Notes: generated by a model from the letters alone, not told the origin. A stretch of 10,322 nucleotides of DNA from DHVE2 group archaeon (GCA_015520985.1 WAOY01000057.1:1-10322); one strand, 5' to 3'; shown: positions 1-9,600, counted from the first letter of the stretch. Program-made: numbers and translations.

Positions 1-1664
1 ATCCCCACGTTCTTCAGGAATTTATTCATCCCTTCCCGCATGGAGAATGGCCCCTCGGCGATGCCATGCCTTCCAGGTTCACCCGAGAAGACCATTATGC
101 TGTCCGCGATTATGTCGATGAAGTAAACGTCGTGGTCCACGATCATCGCACTCTTGCCGAGATTCTCCATGTATCTCCTTATCACCTTCGCCGCTATCAT
201 CCTCTCGTTGGAATCTAGGTACGCGGATGGCTCGTCGAGTAGGTAGAGATCAGCGTCGAGCCCCAGGGCTATGGCAATAGCCAGACGTTGCATCTCCCCT
301 CCCGATAACTTGGATACCTCCTTGTTGTAAAGGTACTTCATCCTCAGGGGATGAAGCACCTCCGCGCGGTAGAAGTTGTTGAGCATCTTCTCCTTGAGGG
401 TGAAATTCAGCAGTTCCTCTACGGTTCCGTCGTAGTCGCTCTTTATGTACTGGGGCTTGTAACTCACCTTTATTTCATTCTCAACACCCCCGCGATCCGC
501 CTTGATCACTCCCGCGAGGATCTTCACGAACGTCGTTTTGCCCGTGGCGTTAGGGCCCACCACGCCCACGACCTCGCCTATCCTTATCTCTCCAGGGTGC
601 ACCTCCAGGCGGAAGTTCTCGTATCTCTTCTCGATGAAATTCCACGATACGAGCGTGGGAAGGTCGCTCTTGCGCTTGGGGGGATGCACCACGAACTCGA
701 TTTTCCAGTCGCGGAACCTTATGTTCTCGTCCCTGAGGTACCCTTCGAGGTAAGCGTTAATAGCGTTCCTCGTGTTCCTGATGTTGGAAACAATACCGTA
801 AGCTCCCTCGCTCCCGTACATTATGTGTATCACGTCGGATATGAAATCCATTATCGCCAGGTCGTGCTCCACAGCGAAGACAATTTTCCTCGATGCCAAA
901 TCCTTAATCACCCGGGCCACGTTCAATCTCTGATAGATATCAAGGTACGAAGATGGCTCGTCGAAGAAGTAGACGTCGCCTTCTTTCAGCAAAGCGGCGG
1001 CGATGGCAACGCTCTGCAGTTCCCCGCCGCTTATCTTGTCCACGTCCCGATCAAGGGTGTTCTCGATATGCAGAATAGAGGCGATTTCGTCCATATTCCC
1101 CGTTTCGTCAGCCTTCTTGAGAAGATCTCGCACCTTCCCCTTGAACACGCGGGGAATCATATCCACGTACTGCGGCTTCACAACAGCACGAATATCCCCG
1201 TCGCGCAGCTTCGAGAAGTACGATGCCATCTCCGTTCCCGAGAAATATTCTATGACTCGATCCCAGTTCCCCTCGCGGGTGTAATCTCCCAGATTAGGGA
1301 TGAGATTCCCCGAGAGGATCTTTATGGCTGTGGATTTCCCTATCCCGTTGGGTCCGAGGATTCCAACCACTTTATCCTTCTGGATCCTCGGGAGACGGTA
1401 AAGGCGAAAGCCGTTCTCCCCGTACTGGTGCACGAGATCCTCGCTCAGTTCCTCCGGAAGCCCTATGATCTTTATCGCGTCGAAGGGACATTTATGTGCG
1501 CATATGCCACAGCCCTCGCAGAGTTCCTCGATTATCCTGGGATAACCCTTCTCAGTGATCACCACTGTTTCTGTGCCCATCCTTACGGGAGGGCAGTAGT
1601 TGCGGCACTCGTAGTTGCACTTTTTAAACTGACATCGGTCATGTATGACAACTGCAATGTGCAT
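1..1664 (-). CDS. rli1: ABCE1/Rli1 ribosome-recycling ATPase (3' end cut by window edge)
   Basis: Twin-ATPase iron-sulfur ABC protein that splits 70S ribosomes into subunits after termination (known role of ABCE1, working with aRF1/Pelota in the cytoplasm). I read one open frame of 554 codons with no break. The N-terminal ferredoxin-like domain keeps all eight cluster cysteines (C11, C16, C20, C24, C49, C52, C55, C59). First ABC domain: Walker A GPNGIGKST (104-112), signature SGGE (212-215), Walker B DEP (235-237), switch His267. Second ABC domain: Walker A GPNATGKTT (370-378), SGGE (454-457), DEP from D477, switch His511. The visible end reads FLKNVGI, so about 35 residues are probably missing beyond base 1. 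The ATG start at 1664 is backed by a GAGGTG Shine-Dalgarno 5 bases upstream. It is the second gene of a two-gene operon with the small ORF at 1674-2099. No truncation or missing catalytic residue was seen. Confidence 0.97.
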   Translation of the reverse strand, partial: MHIAVVIHDRCQFKKCNYECRNYCPPVRMGTETVVITEKGYPRIIEELCEGCGICAHKCPFDAIKIIGLPEELSEDLVHQYGENGFRLYRLPRIQKDKVVGILGPNGIGKSTAIKILSGNLIPNLGDYTREGNWDRVIEYFSGTEMASYFSKLRDGDIRAVVKPQYVDMIPRVFKGKVRDLLKKADETGNMDEIASILHIENTLDRDVDKISGGELQSVAIAAALLKEGDVYFFDEPSSYLDIYQRLNVARVIKDLASRKIVFAVEHDLAIMDFISDVIHIMYGSEGAYGIVSNIRNTRNAINAYLEGYLRDENIRFRDWKIEFVVHPPKRKSDLPTLVSWNFIEKRYENFRLEVHPGEIRIGEVVGVVGPNATGKTTFVKILAGVIKADRGGVENEIKVSYKPQYIKSDYDGTVEELLNFTLKEKMLNNFYRAEVLHPLRMKYLYNKEVSKLSGGEMQRLAIAIALGLDADLYLLDEPSAYLDSNERMIAAKVIRRYMENLGKSAMIVDHDVYFIDIIADSIMVFSGEPGRHGIAEGPFSMREGMNKFLKNVG

Positions 1665-1669
1665 GGCGA

Positions 1670-1676
1670 CACCTCA
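1670..1676 (-). promoter_or_regulatory. Shine-Dalgarno of the ABCE1 gene, overlapping the upstream stop codon
   Basis: On the minus strand TGAGGTG places a GAGGTG ribosome-binding site 5 bases before the ATG at 1664. Its TGA is the stop codon of the preceding gene. This fixes the ABCE1 start and suggests translational coupling of the pair. The first gene of the operon has no such site and looks leaderless. Confidence 0.7.
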
Positions 1677-2099
1677 GTTTCTGGCCCAGATCTCGTCGGG
1701 CAATTCATCATACACTTCACTGATATCCTCCACCACTGGCTCCTCCTCCACCTCTCCTCTTGCGAGGGTCCATATCCTCTCCTTGTTGAGGACCCAGTAG
1801 TGGATGCGCCACTCTCTCCCGTCCCAGAGCGTTGTCTCTTCCCGCTCAGTCTCAAGGATGTCGAGATCTTCGAGCATGTAGAAGGTATCGCGGTCCTCCG
1901 GCTCGAGCATATTGTCTATGATTCTGTCCCCAAATCCAAAGAAGTTGAGAACATGGGTGGCAGTCATCATAGCCTCCTCGAAACTAAGCATTCTCTTCGG
2001 CCTTCGCAGGCCGTTCTGGATCGCCTTGGCGAGGACATCAATCGTGATTATTGAATTCTCATATTCCTCTTCCACGTCCTTCACTCCCGTCCCGGTCAT
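1674..2099 (-). CDS. Small acidic winged-helix-like protein upstream of ABCE1 (possibly DUF6015 family)
   Basis: A 141-residue protein of no assigned function. The central part, from ITIDVLAKAI to RIHYWVL, looks like a conserved domain: a helical half containing FEEAMMTATHVLNFFGF, then a DRDTFYMLEDLDIL helix, then a charged wing-like hairpin (TEREETTLWDGREW). This resembles a winged helix, but that is my structural guess from sequence. The last ~25 residues form an acidic tail rich in Glu and Asp. I associate this type of archaeal protein with the DUF6015 family from memory, unverified. No cysteine, signal peptide or membrane segment. ATG at 2099 is preferred because the TATA box at 2118-2125 leaves no room for a useful leader. 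A TTG at 2111 would add four residues but would lie too close to that box. It sits 9 bases upstream of ABCE1 in the same operon, so a link to ribosome recycling or its regulation is reasonable but unproven. Confidence 0.8.
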   Translation of the reverse strand: MTGTGVKDVEEEYENSIITIDVLAKAIQNGLRRPKRMLSFEEAMMTATHVLNFFGFGDRIIDNMLEPEDRDTFYMLEDLDILETEREETTLWDGREWRIHYWVLNKERIWTLARGEVEEEPVVEDISEVYDELPDEIWARN

Positions 2100-2117
2100 G
2101 TAATTACTCAATCAGCG

Positions 2118-2125
2118 TATATAAA
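2118..2125 (-). promoter_or_regulatory. TATA box of the small ORF-ABCE1 operon
   Basis: TTTATATA read on the minus strand, a consensus archaeal TATA box. Its centre lies about 22-23 bases upstream of the ATG at 2099, so transcription should start at or very near that codon and the mRNA is probably leaderless. No clear purine-rich BRE element is visible. Confidence 0.65.
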
Positions 2126-2170
2126 CATTTCGGGACGTCGCAGGGTATTCTGGAGGCTGCTATAAACTTT

Positions 2171-2191
2171 TCGTGATAGCAAGTGTCACGA
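2171..2191. repeat. Inverted repeat between divergent promoters (8-5-8 hairpin or operator-like site)
   Basis: TCGTGATA (2171-2178) and TGTCACGA (2184-2191) are inverted copies around the 5-base centre GCAAG. Six outer pairs are perfect, the seventh is a T-G mismatch (a wobble in RNA), and the eighth pairs. It lies roughly midway between the TATA boxes at 2118-2125 and 2256-2263, where a dimeric regulator of both operons could bind. It is not followed by a T-run, so it is a poor terminator. The match itself is seen directly; the function is inference and chance cannot be excluded. Confidence 0.5.
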
Positions 2192-2255
2192 TAATAAGCG
2201 CGCATTTTTCCGCAAGTTGCATCGGGGCAATTTGCAGGGCTACGGGCCGGGAAAG

Positions 2256-2263
2256 TATATAAA
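2256..2263 (+). promoter_or_regulatory. TATA box of the NMD3-Nudix transcript
   Basis: TATATAAA preceded by purine-rich GAAAG, which could be the BRE. The centre is about 25 bases upstream of the ATG at 2285, the archaeal spacing for a transcript beginning on the start codon. This favours ATG 2285 over the in-frame GTG at 2279. Confidence 0.7.
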
Positions 2264-2284
2264 CGATGGTGGGTATGCGTGGGC

Positions 2285-3286
2285 ATGCTCTGCATAGAGT
2301 GCGGAAAGAGAGAGGCAAAGTACGACGGCCTCTGCGAGGAGTGTTTCCTTAAAAAGGTTAAGTTCACATCCCTTCCGAAGCATCTGGACATGACCATATG
2401 TCCACACTGCCACGCCGTGAAGTTCGGTGGACACTGGGAAAGCGTTCCCCTTGAGGACGCCCTTTTCAGGCTCGTGGACAGGAGCATAGAGTTCCTCCAC
2501 GAGTACGATTCGTACGAACTCCACATCTCCCACGGCGATATTGAGGGGGAGTTCCCCGTGGAGGCGAGGATAGATGTTCATTTCAAAGACATCCACGCTG
2601 AGGAGGTTCATTACATCACGGCGGACATCCACTACGAATCGTGCCCCAGGTGCAACCGCTTCTTCGGTAACTACTTCGAGGCCATAATCCAGCTCCGCGG
2701 TATGAGGGAGAACGAGGTGCAGGAAATCCTTAACTTCGTTTACGAGAGGATTGAGCATCACGCCAGGAAGAATGAGAATCTGTTCCTGACCAAGGAAGTG
2801 GAGAAGAGAGAGGGATGGGACCTTTACCTGAGCGACAAGAGGGAGGCGAAGAAGATCGCCAGGGAGGTGTGCGCGAGATACGGCGCAAGCCTGAAAGAAT
2901 CGCCCCAACTGGCCGGGAGGAAGGATGGCCGAGATTTGTACAGAGTAACCTATGCGGTTCGCCTTCCCGATTACAGGGTCGGAGACATAGTTGAGGTGGA
3001 GGGAAATTACCTGCTCGTGGAGGACATAAGCGGCACCTTCGTGAAGGGAATAAACATAGAGGACGGCAGGAAAAAGAGCGTGGACTCGAAGAAGCACCCA
3101 GTGAACCTCGTGGTCAGGAGGGACGAGATAGAGAAGGCCATCGTAGTCTACTCACGAGACGGCACCGTTGAACTTCTGGACAGGAACAATAACATAATAG
3201 ACACCAAGGTGGAATTTGAGGTGAGGGATGGCAGCACAGTGAGGATCGCGAGGATAGGGGACGACGTATATGTCCTCCCGGAGTGA
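2285..3286 (+). CDS. nmd3: NMD3 homologue, large ribosomal subunit maturation/export factor family
   Basis: A 333-residue archaeal NMD3. In eukaryotes Nmd3 binds the 60S subunit and is its export adapter for Crm1. Archaea lack a nucleus, so a late 50S assembly or subunit anti-association role is assumed. Four CxxC pairs (C3/C6, C17/C20, C39/C42, C120/C123) would hold two zinc ions. The family hallmark NYFEAIIQLR follows the last pair at 129-138. The C-terminal third has beta-rich segments consistent with the OB and SH3-like domains (for example YRVGDIVEVEG, then a strand-rich end). As expected for archaea, the eukaryotic nuclear-export tail is absent. ATG 2285 is chosen from the TATA spacing; GTG 2279 would add two residues. 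It is transcribed divergently from the ABCE1 operon, so two ribosome factors share one control region. The 3' end overlaps the Nudix gene by 17 bases. Confidence 0.93.
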   Translation: MLCIECGKREAKYDGLCEECFLKKVKFTSLPKHLDMTICPHCHAVKFGGHWESVPLEDALFRLVDRSIEFLHEYDSYELHISHGDIEGEFPVEARIDVHFKDIHAEEVHYITADIHYESCPRCNRFFGNYFEAIIQLRGMRENEVQEILNFVYERIEHHARKNENLFLTKEVEKREGWDLYLSDKREAKKIAREVCARYGASLKESPQLAGRKDGRDLYRVTYAVRLPDYRVGDIVEVEGNYLLVEDISGTFVKGINIEDGRKKSVDSKKHPVNLVVRRDEIEKAIVVYSRDGTVELLDRNNNIIDTKVEFEVRDGSTVRIARIGDDVYVLPE

Positions 3287-3620
3287 CGTTGTGGTCCTAG
3301 TCCCATTGCTGGGTGATAGATTTCTGATGGTGCGCAATCCGCGGAGGGGTTGGGAGTTCCCCGGGGGCAAGGTGAAAGAGGGGGAGGATCCGGAAGAGGC
3401 AGCGCGGAGGGAGGCGCGGGAGGAGGCAGGCATAGAGGTCCGCGATGTGGAATTCCTGGGCGAGGTGAACGGCGTTCTGCTGTACCGCGGAAAAATAGAG
3501 AGATTTCTGGAAGAGCACGAGTTCGAGCGGGCAATTTTCACCGAGCTGCCGGAGGGGCTCGCGTTTCCCAGAGAAGAAGGAGAATTCTTCGTTTCCGTCG
3601 CAAAAAGCGGGCGGCGATAA
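3270..3620 (+). CDS. Small Nudix (MutT-like) hydrolase
   Basis: A 116-residue protein containing little beyond the Nudix fold. The Nudix box is complete: G33, E39, R47-E48, E51-E52 and G54 fit Gx5Ex7REUxEExGU. The Glu residues would bind Mg2+ for hydrolysis of a nucleoside diphosphate linked to another group. A GWEFPGGK segment precedes the box, as in MutT and ADP-ribose or NTP pyrophosphatases. The sequence does not reveal the substrate. The ATG at 3270 lies inside the end of NMD3 in another frame (17-base overlap), with no convincing Shine-Dalgarno before it. An alternative GTG at 3291 has GGAGTGA four bases upstream, would remove seven residues and still leave the first beta strand, so the start is uncertain. 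Probably cotranscribed with NMD3 and ends at a T-tract just after its TAA. Confidence 0.9.
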   Translation: MSSRSDVVVLVPLLGDRFLMVRNPRRGWEFPGGKVKEGEDPEEAARREAREEAGIEVRDVEFLGEVNGVLLYRGKIERFLEEHEFERAIFTELPEGLAFPREEGEFFVSVAKSGRR

Positions 3621-3621
3621 G

Positions 3622-3631
3622 TTTTTTATAA
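3622..3631 (+). promoter_or_regulatory. T-rich TATA box for aglB, possibly also terminator of the Nudix transcript
   Basis: TTTTTTATAA directly follows the Nudix stop codon. The ATA-containing part is centred about 38 bases before the ATG at 3666 and predicts a start of transcription near 3653, giving a short leader that contains the GGTGA site. The six-T run could at the same time act as an archaeal U-tract terminator for the upstream operon. One short element serving both purposes is inference. Confidence 0.5.
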
Positions 3632-3655
3632 GAAATGCGATACCGCTCTGATTCC

Positions 3656-3660
3656 GGTGA
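3656..3660 (+). promoter_or_regulatory. Shine-Dalgarno-like GGTGA deciding the aglB start
   Basis: GGTGA ends 5 bases before the ATG at 3666, the same spacing as in front of ABCE1. It overlaps an alternative in-frame GTG at 3657, which would then lie inside the ribosome-binding site. I therefore prefer the ATG; the GTG would add three residues. Confidence 0.5.
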
Positions 3661-3665
3661 GCACC

Positions 3666-6600
3666 ATGCGCGGGCTAAACTTTAAAGGGAAAATCCAATG
3701 GGACAAACTTCGCATACCGTTGCTGCTGGCCCTGATAGTGGCACTTGCGCTGTTCCTGAGGATATACTGGGCCATTGGACCGTCGATACAGCAGGGATTC
3801 GCAGTCTCTGGAGGATCCGACTCGTACTACCACGAGAAGATCATACAGTACATACTCAACTCAAGGCATCAACTCCTGGAGGACCCCATGCTGAATTATC
3901 CAATCGGGGTGAACAACCCGAGACCTCCGCTTTTCCACTGGGCCATCGTGATTTCCAGCTTCGTGTTCTACCCATTCATGAGCCCGTATGACTCCGCGGT
4001 ACTCATGCTCATACTCTTCCCCGCCATATGGGGCTCGCTCACCGTCATACCCGTTTACCTCCTGGGGAAGGAGGCCTTCAACAGGAAGGTTGGTCTCTTA
4101 GCCGCATTCTTCCTCGCCATACTTCCGGCGGATCTCATGAGGAGCGTCGCAACCCAGGCGGACTGGGACGCGTTCAACCTATTCTTCATCGTCCTGTCCT
4201 TCTACTTCTTCCTGAGGGCTCTCAAAACCACAAGGTACAAGTACTGGATACGGGACTGGTTCAACAGGAACAGCGTGAAAACCGGGCTGAGGGAATTCTT
4301 CAAGGACAACACCGAAGCGACAATATACGCAGCCCTGTCCGGCCTTTCCCTGGGCACGGTGGCTCTGGCGTGGAAAGGATTTACGTACGCCCTGGCGATC
4401 CTCGTCATATACCTCTTCGTGCAGGTCTTCATTAACAGGTTCCGCAACAAGTCCAACCTGCACATGGTCGTATACATAGCCGCCTACATGATCATGGCCT
4501 TCGGCATATCTTTCCCGTGGTACTACGTCACCAACAGGCTGGGGCAGTGGTTCTTCGTGCCCCTGTTCCTGATCGCCGGCGTGTGGGTAATCGGGCTGAT
4601 CCTCGAGATCACCGGCAAGTATCCCTGGCCACTGGTATTCGGAGTATCGGCGCTCATAATCGCAGGCGCACTCTCTGTCATAAACGTCTTCTTCCCTGAC
4701 CTCTGGATGCTCATAGTGGAGGGACAGGGCTACTTCGTGAAGAGCAAACTGTACTCCACGATCGCAGAGGCGCAGCCCGCCTCGCTGGGATACCTCGCGA
4801 TGTCCTTCGGCGTTGCCATATTCATCCTCTCCTTCCTGGGCCTTGCATACATGCTCTACGTCATCAAGAAGGAGAAGGAGGAGTACTATCTCTTCTTCGT
4901 GTTCTACACCATCATAGCCATATACATGGCCATATCCGCGGCCCGTTTCATATTCAACGCATCCCCGGCCTTCGCACTCGCCGGCGCCGTGGGAACAATC
5001 TGGCTAGTGGACATACTGAAGTTCAGGGAGACTTTTGAGGAGGTGCGCAGGTACCAGGGTAGCTGGAGGAAGAAGATGCGCGCAGCGCTGAAGTTCTCCC
5101 AGGTGACATTTGTCCTTGTTCTCGCGTTCCTGATCATCACGCCCACGGTGTGGAGCGCGGTGGATGCGGGCATCCCGTATGAGAGTAAGAGGAAACTGGA
5201 CAAACAGATATACAACTCAATGCCATCATTCCTGAGACCAAACGAGACCACCTACAACAGATCCGCCCCGTGGTACCTGGGCGCATTCGGGTTCTCGGTG
5301 CCAAAGGAGACCTATCCCTGGCCCCGCGCCTGGAGGTGGTTGAGCGAACAGGACAACTCATCGCCTCCTGCGGACAGGCCGGCGTTCGTATCATGGTGGG
5401 ACTACGGTTTCGAGTCTGTGCAGGAGGGTAAGCATCCGGCTGTTGCGGACAACTTCCAGAACGGGTACCAGATGGCTGCGCAGATTATCACGGCTCAGAA
5501 CGAGAGCGAGGTTATATCGCTGTTCATAATACGCATGATGGAGGGGGATTACGCCCACCACGGCAAGTCATTCTCGCCGGGAATGCTGGACATACTGAAC
5601 AGATACTTCTCGCCCGAAGACGTTGAGAAGATAAAGGAAGCCATGGCGAATCCGGGCAAATTCAGGGAGGAGGTACTCGACAACCCGGATTACTACGGGT
5701 ACTACGAGAGCGATATATCGGACACAAACACCAAATACGCATACCTTAAGGGTCTGTTTGCCCACCACCGGGAAGATTTCCTCGTCAAACTCTACGACGA
5801 CGTGCGTAACTACACAGGATACGACATAAGGTATTTCGCCGTGGATTACAGGCTGTTCCCGTTCTCGGGCAGAAACACGGGAATATTTTACGCTCCCGCC
5901 AAGCTTGGGGACAGGAGGATCCACGAGTATGGAGGAACTGTGGTACCCTACGACTTCTACGACCTAAAGGCGGTGGATCAGTACGGGAATGAGTACGAAC
6001 TGGACAAGGTACCTGCGAATGTGCACATAACAGACTACAAGATATACTACAAGCCAATGTTCTACCACTCCATGCTCTACCGCACCTTCATAGGATACTC
6101 GGGCAAGGATGTTGATGCCGGGGACGGCATTCCGGGGATATCCCCCAACCTCTACAATTACTACCCCATGCAGGCGTGGAACCTCACGCATTTCAAGCTC
6201 GTGTACCGCACAGCGTACTGGAACCCGTACAAGGACTACCAGAACCACACCAAGGACTGGAAGCCCATCCCCATCGACCTTGCTCTGAAGTATCAGAGGG
6301 AGGGGAAGGGCACCGTTGAACTGAATCCTCCGGCGTACCAGGTCCTCCCCAACGATGTGGTGATGGTTAAGTTCTACGAGGGTGCAATAATAGAGGGGAC
6401 GGTGCGCCTGGACACCGGAGAGCCTGTCAAGCACGTGAGGGTGACGCTTCAGGACGAGTACCACATCCCGCACGTGAGCGTGTTCACCGACGATAACGGG
6501 CACTTCCGCATACCCGCGGTGGCAGGAAATCTCACGCTCATCGTGTCCACGAACGGGAGGCTCAACAAACTGAACATGGTGGAGCAGACGGTGCTTTACC

Positions 6601-9600
6601 GGACGACGATAAATGTGAGCGAGGAGCAGGCGATGCGTCTGAAGCCCGACTTCGTCATCCACAGGGACATAACCGTGGACCACGCCTCGGTGAACGGTGT
6701 GGTGTATCTCGACGTGGATCACAACGGAAAGCTTTCTGATAAGGATATCCGAGTGAATGGATTCATAACCATAAGGAACAGCACGTACGGGTTCAACACA
6801 ACCGTCGCCGTCAAAGATGGCGCTTACAGCATCTCCAATCTCCCGCCACACAGGTACGCGGTGGACGTTGAGATAAGCGGAAAGGTGTTCGCAGCGGTGG
6901 ATAACATAACCCTCAGCGCGGGGCAGAACCTCACCAAAGACATAATACTCAAGCCCTCCAGCATAAGGGGGAACGTGACGTTCAGCAATGGGACCCCCGC
7001 AGCCAACGCCACGGTGGACATAAGGGGAGAATATGCCAAGTACACGGTCAGAACGGATGAGAACGGATCGTTCGTGGTGTATCTGATCCCGGACAACTAC
7101 ACCCTCGTAGCCTCCTACGGAGATTACGTGAGCGACAAGCAGGATATTTCCGTGAAAACATGGGCCTACAACACATCCGCAAACATCACCCTGAAGCACG
7201 CTTTCACCCTCACCGGGAGACTCACCTACGGTGGCATCCCGATGACTGGAGTGCCCGTGAAGATAACGTCAGAACTTCTTCCCCACACGGTCTACATCGT
7301 GAAAACAGGCCGCGATGGAAAATTCACGGTGCGTCTGCCGGGAGGGATATACAGTGTTTACACCACTACATTCTCAGGAAGTGAGAGGCTGGTTTATCTC
7401 AGCGTTGTGAACCTCGGTTCGGATAAGACCCTGGATATGCACCTGAGAAAGGCGTACAGGATATCGGGCAGGGTGGTCAGCAAGGACAATCTCACCGCGG
7501 TGGAGGTGGGATTTTACCATGGTGATGCTTTCTACAGGGCCTTCGCAAACAATACGGGCTACTTCGAGGCGTACCTGCCGGAGGGAAGGTACAACATAGG
7601 AGTAGTGGCCTTCAACCTCACCAACGCGCCCTACTTTGGCAGGGCCACTGTGGACCTCAACGAGGATAGATACGTGGAGATAACCGCACATCGCGGGTAC
7701 AACGTGACGGGCATAGCGTACTTTGACAGGAATGGAAATGGCGCGGTGGATGAAAACGAGACGATATACAACGGCCTGGTCGCCCTCCAGGACTCCGAGG
7801 GAATATACGAGATAAGGAACATACCCCCCTCTGGCAAATTCACCCTTGTCACCACCACCAACTACGTGGTGAAGGCGATAGCTTGGGGATATCGCGAGAG
7901 CGATATCTACACGGGTAAGGAGATAAAGGTGAAGATGACCCCGGCGGAGGTGACCCTGAGGGGTGAAGTGAAGTACGAGGGCAGGGCAAACGAAATAGAG
8001 GTTAACATGCTCTTCGTGAAGTCCGACGACCCGGCCAAGAGGTATGCTCTGTACGGCGTAACTTCCAGCTACACGATTTCGTTGCCTCCAGGCAACTACA
8101 CGATATCCCTATTCGGGTACAACAGGAGTTACGAGGTGCAGGGGAACTCTGTACGTCTGCCCCTGGGATTCGAAGAGGTGAGGCACGACATAAGCTTCAC
8201 AGCATCCGCCCACGTTGAGGTAATCACGCAGGCCACCGCAGTAAGGTGGTTCTCAGATGGGGAGCCCGTTGCCTCTGGCAAGGTGGTGGATCTGCCCATA
8301 GGGGAATACACCATATACGCCCACAACGACACCCACGCTGCGATAATGCACGTGAGCATAGAGGGGAACGCCACGATAGAGGTGCCCCTGCAGCGGGGAT
8401 ACCTCGTGGTGTTCAACGTGGTGAATTACACAACCGTGGCGAACGTGCACATATACGCAGGTGATTCGCACATAACGGAGAGCGAGACCGCCCTGCTCCC
8501 CGCGGGGAAGTACACCTTCGTTGTGAATGATACAAAGGTGGAGGAGGGACTTCCGTACAGGTACTTCGCCGAGAGCAGCGCGATGATAACGGAGGACAGC
8601 ACGGTGACCCTCAACGTAGTGAGGGAGAAAGTGGTAAGTGAGGTAACAGGCAGGGTAACTTATGACGGCATAGGTGGCCTGAGCAACTGCGTGGTGCACT
8701 TCATAGGTATTGGCGATCTGGCAAGGAATGTTACAGTGGTTACAGATGCCTCCGGGAATTACCGGGCAAAACTTGTGCCCGGCGAATACATGGTGTACAC
8801 GTACTACATCTTGGGACACGGTATGTACGCGAACATCACCTTCATCGACGCGGATTCGTCAATGCCCCTGGACATACACATGGAGAGGGGGTACCTCCTC
8901 AGCGGGGAGACCTACATGAGGGGGGAGAAGGTCAGCACAGTGGTGCACGTGCACCGCGGCAAGGGAAGGATAGACGTTCTATCCACGGGATACTACTGGA
9001 TCGTGCTCCCGCGGGGCAACTACACCATCAGCGCGGAGGAACACCGCAGAGAGTATGGAATGGACATAACGTACCGTGCAGAGGACCAGGTGGTGGTCAC
9101 GGGAGATGCTTCGCATGATCTGTATCTGGAGAGGGTCACCAACCATTACCTGGACGTTGAGGTCATCTCATCGGACAGGCTGGTAAGCCCCAACTCCACC
9201 CTGGGAATCACACTCCGCGTAAGGAACTTCGGAAACATAGAGGAGAAGGTTAGCTTTGAGGGGCTTGGAGCCTGGACCCTGGTGAACCCGCCCAACTACA
9301 CACTGATGCCGGGAGAGGAGAGAATCGCGTACCTCAAGATGAGGGTCCCATATAACGCAAAGGCTGGGAGCCACAGCGTGCAGGTAAGGATAATCTACTC
9401 GGGATACACGAAGGATGTGACCGCATACACCAATGTTACAGCCGTGTACGCCACAAAGATGAGCTACGAGGTCAGGGGATGGAACAACCAAACCCTGGTG
9501 ATGAGTGTAAAGATAAGCAACACGGGCAACGTGTGGGCAAACTACACCCTGTCGGTGCTTAACAGAGAAGAGTTGAAGGCGCATGGGTGGTCCGTCAGGA

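Larger units (their letters stand above)
6381..9140 (+). repeat. Eleven diverged tandem beta-sandwich modules in the AglB tail
   Basis: Protein-level repeats of about 65-100 residues, resembling carboxypeptidase-regulatory/Cna-B/prealbumin-like folds. Approximate starts (residue): 906, 1008, 1098, 1180, 1264, 1345, 1428, 1514, 1579, 1656, 1743. Each holds one copy of a turn-strand motif of the form [LIV]Px[GN]x(Y/F)[TS][LIV], such as LPPGNYTISL, LPAGKYTFVV and LPRGNYTISA; the first two and the sixth copies are looser. Several boundaries share a (R/K/H)(G/A)(Y/F)xx(S/T)G signature: KHAFTLTG, RKAYRISG, HRGYNVTG, ERGYLLSG. A single module of this type follows the catalytic domain in other euryarchaeal AglB proteins, as far as I recall. 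Exact domain borders are my estimate. DNA identity between modules is low, so this is old duplication rather than a recent expansion. Confidence 0.8.

Noticed and set aside
351..2054. 567-codon open frame on the plus strand
   Set aside because: It lies antisense to ABCE1 and the small upstream gene, both confirmed by family motifs. It has no domain logic and is a by-product of codon bias in the minus-strand genes.
2161..2166. Extra TATAAA in the divergent intergenic region
   Set aside because: No open frame or recognisable RNA begins about 25 bases downstream. Kept only as a note to the inverted repeat, not called as a promoter.
2240..3097. 285-codon open frame on the minus strand
   Set aside because: Antisense to NMD3, whose CxxC pairs and NYFEAIIQLR motif show the plus strand is the coding one.
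3350..3631. Gly/Arg-rich open frame on the plus strand overlapping the Nudix gene
   Set aside because: Out of frame with a perfect Nudix box; its composition reflects the GC-rich Nudix codons.
5964..7199. 411-codon open frame on the minus strand
   Set aside because: Antisense to aglB, His/Val/Arg-rich low-sense translation, no promoter or ribosome site. A shadow of the real gene.
6381..9140. Possible frameshifted or separate genes within the very long aglB frame
   Set aside because: The frame is continuous, modules follow one another smoothly, no internal promoter plus start stands out, and a C-terminal membrane anchor closes the chain as expected for one protein.
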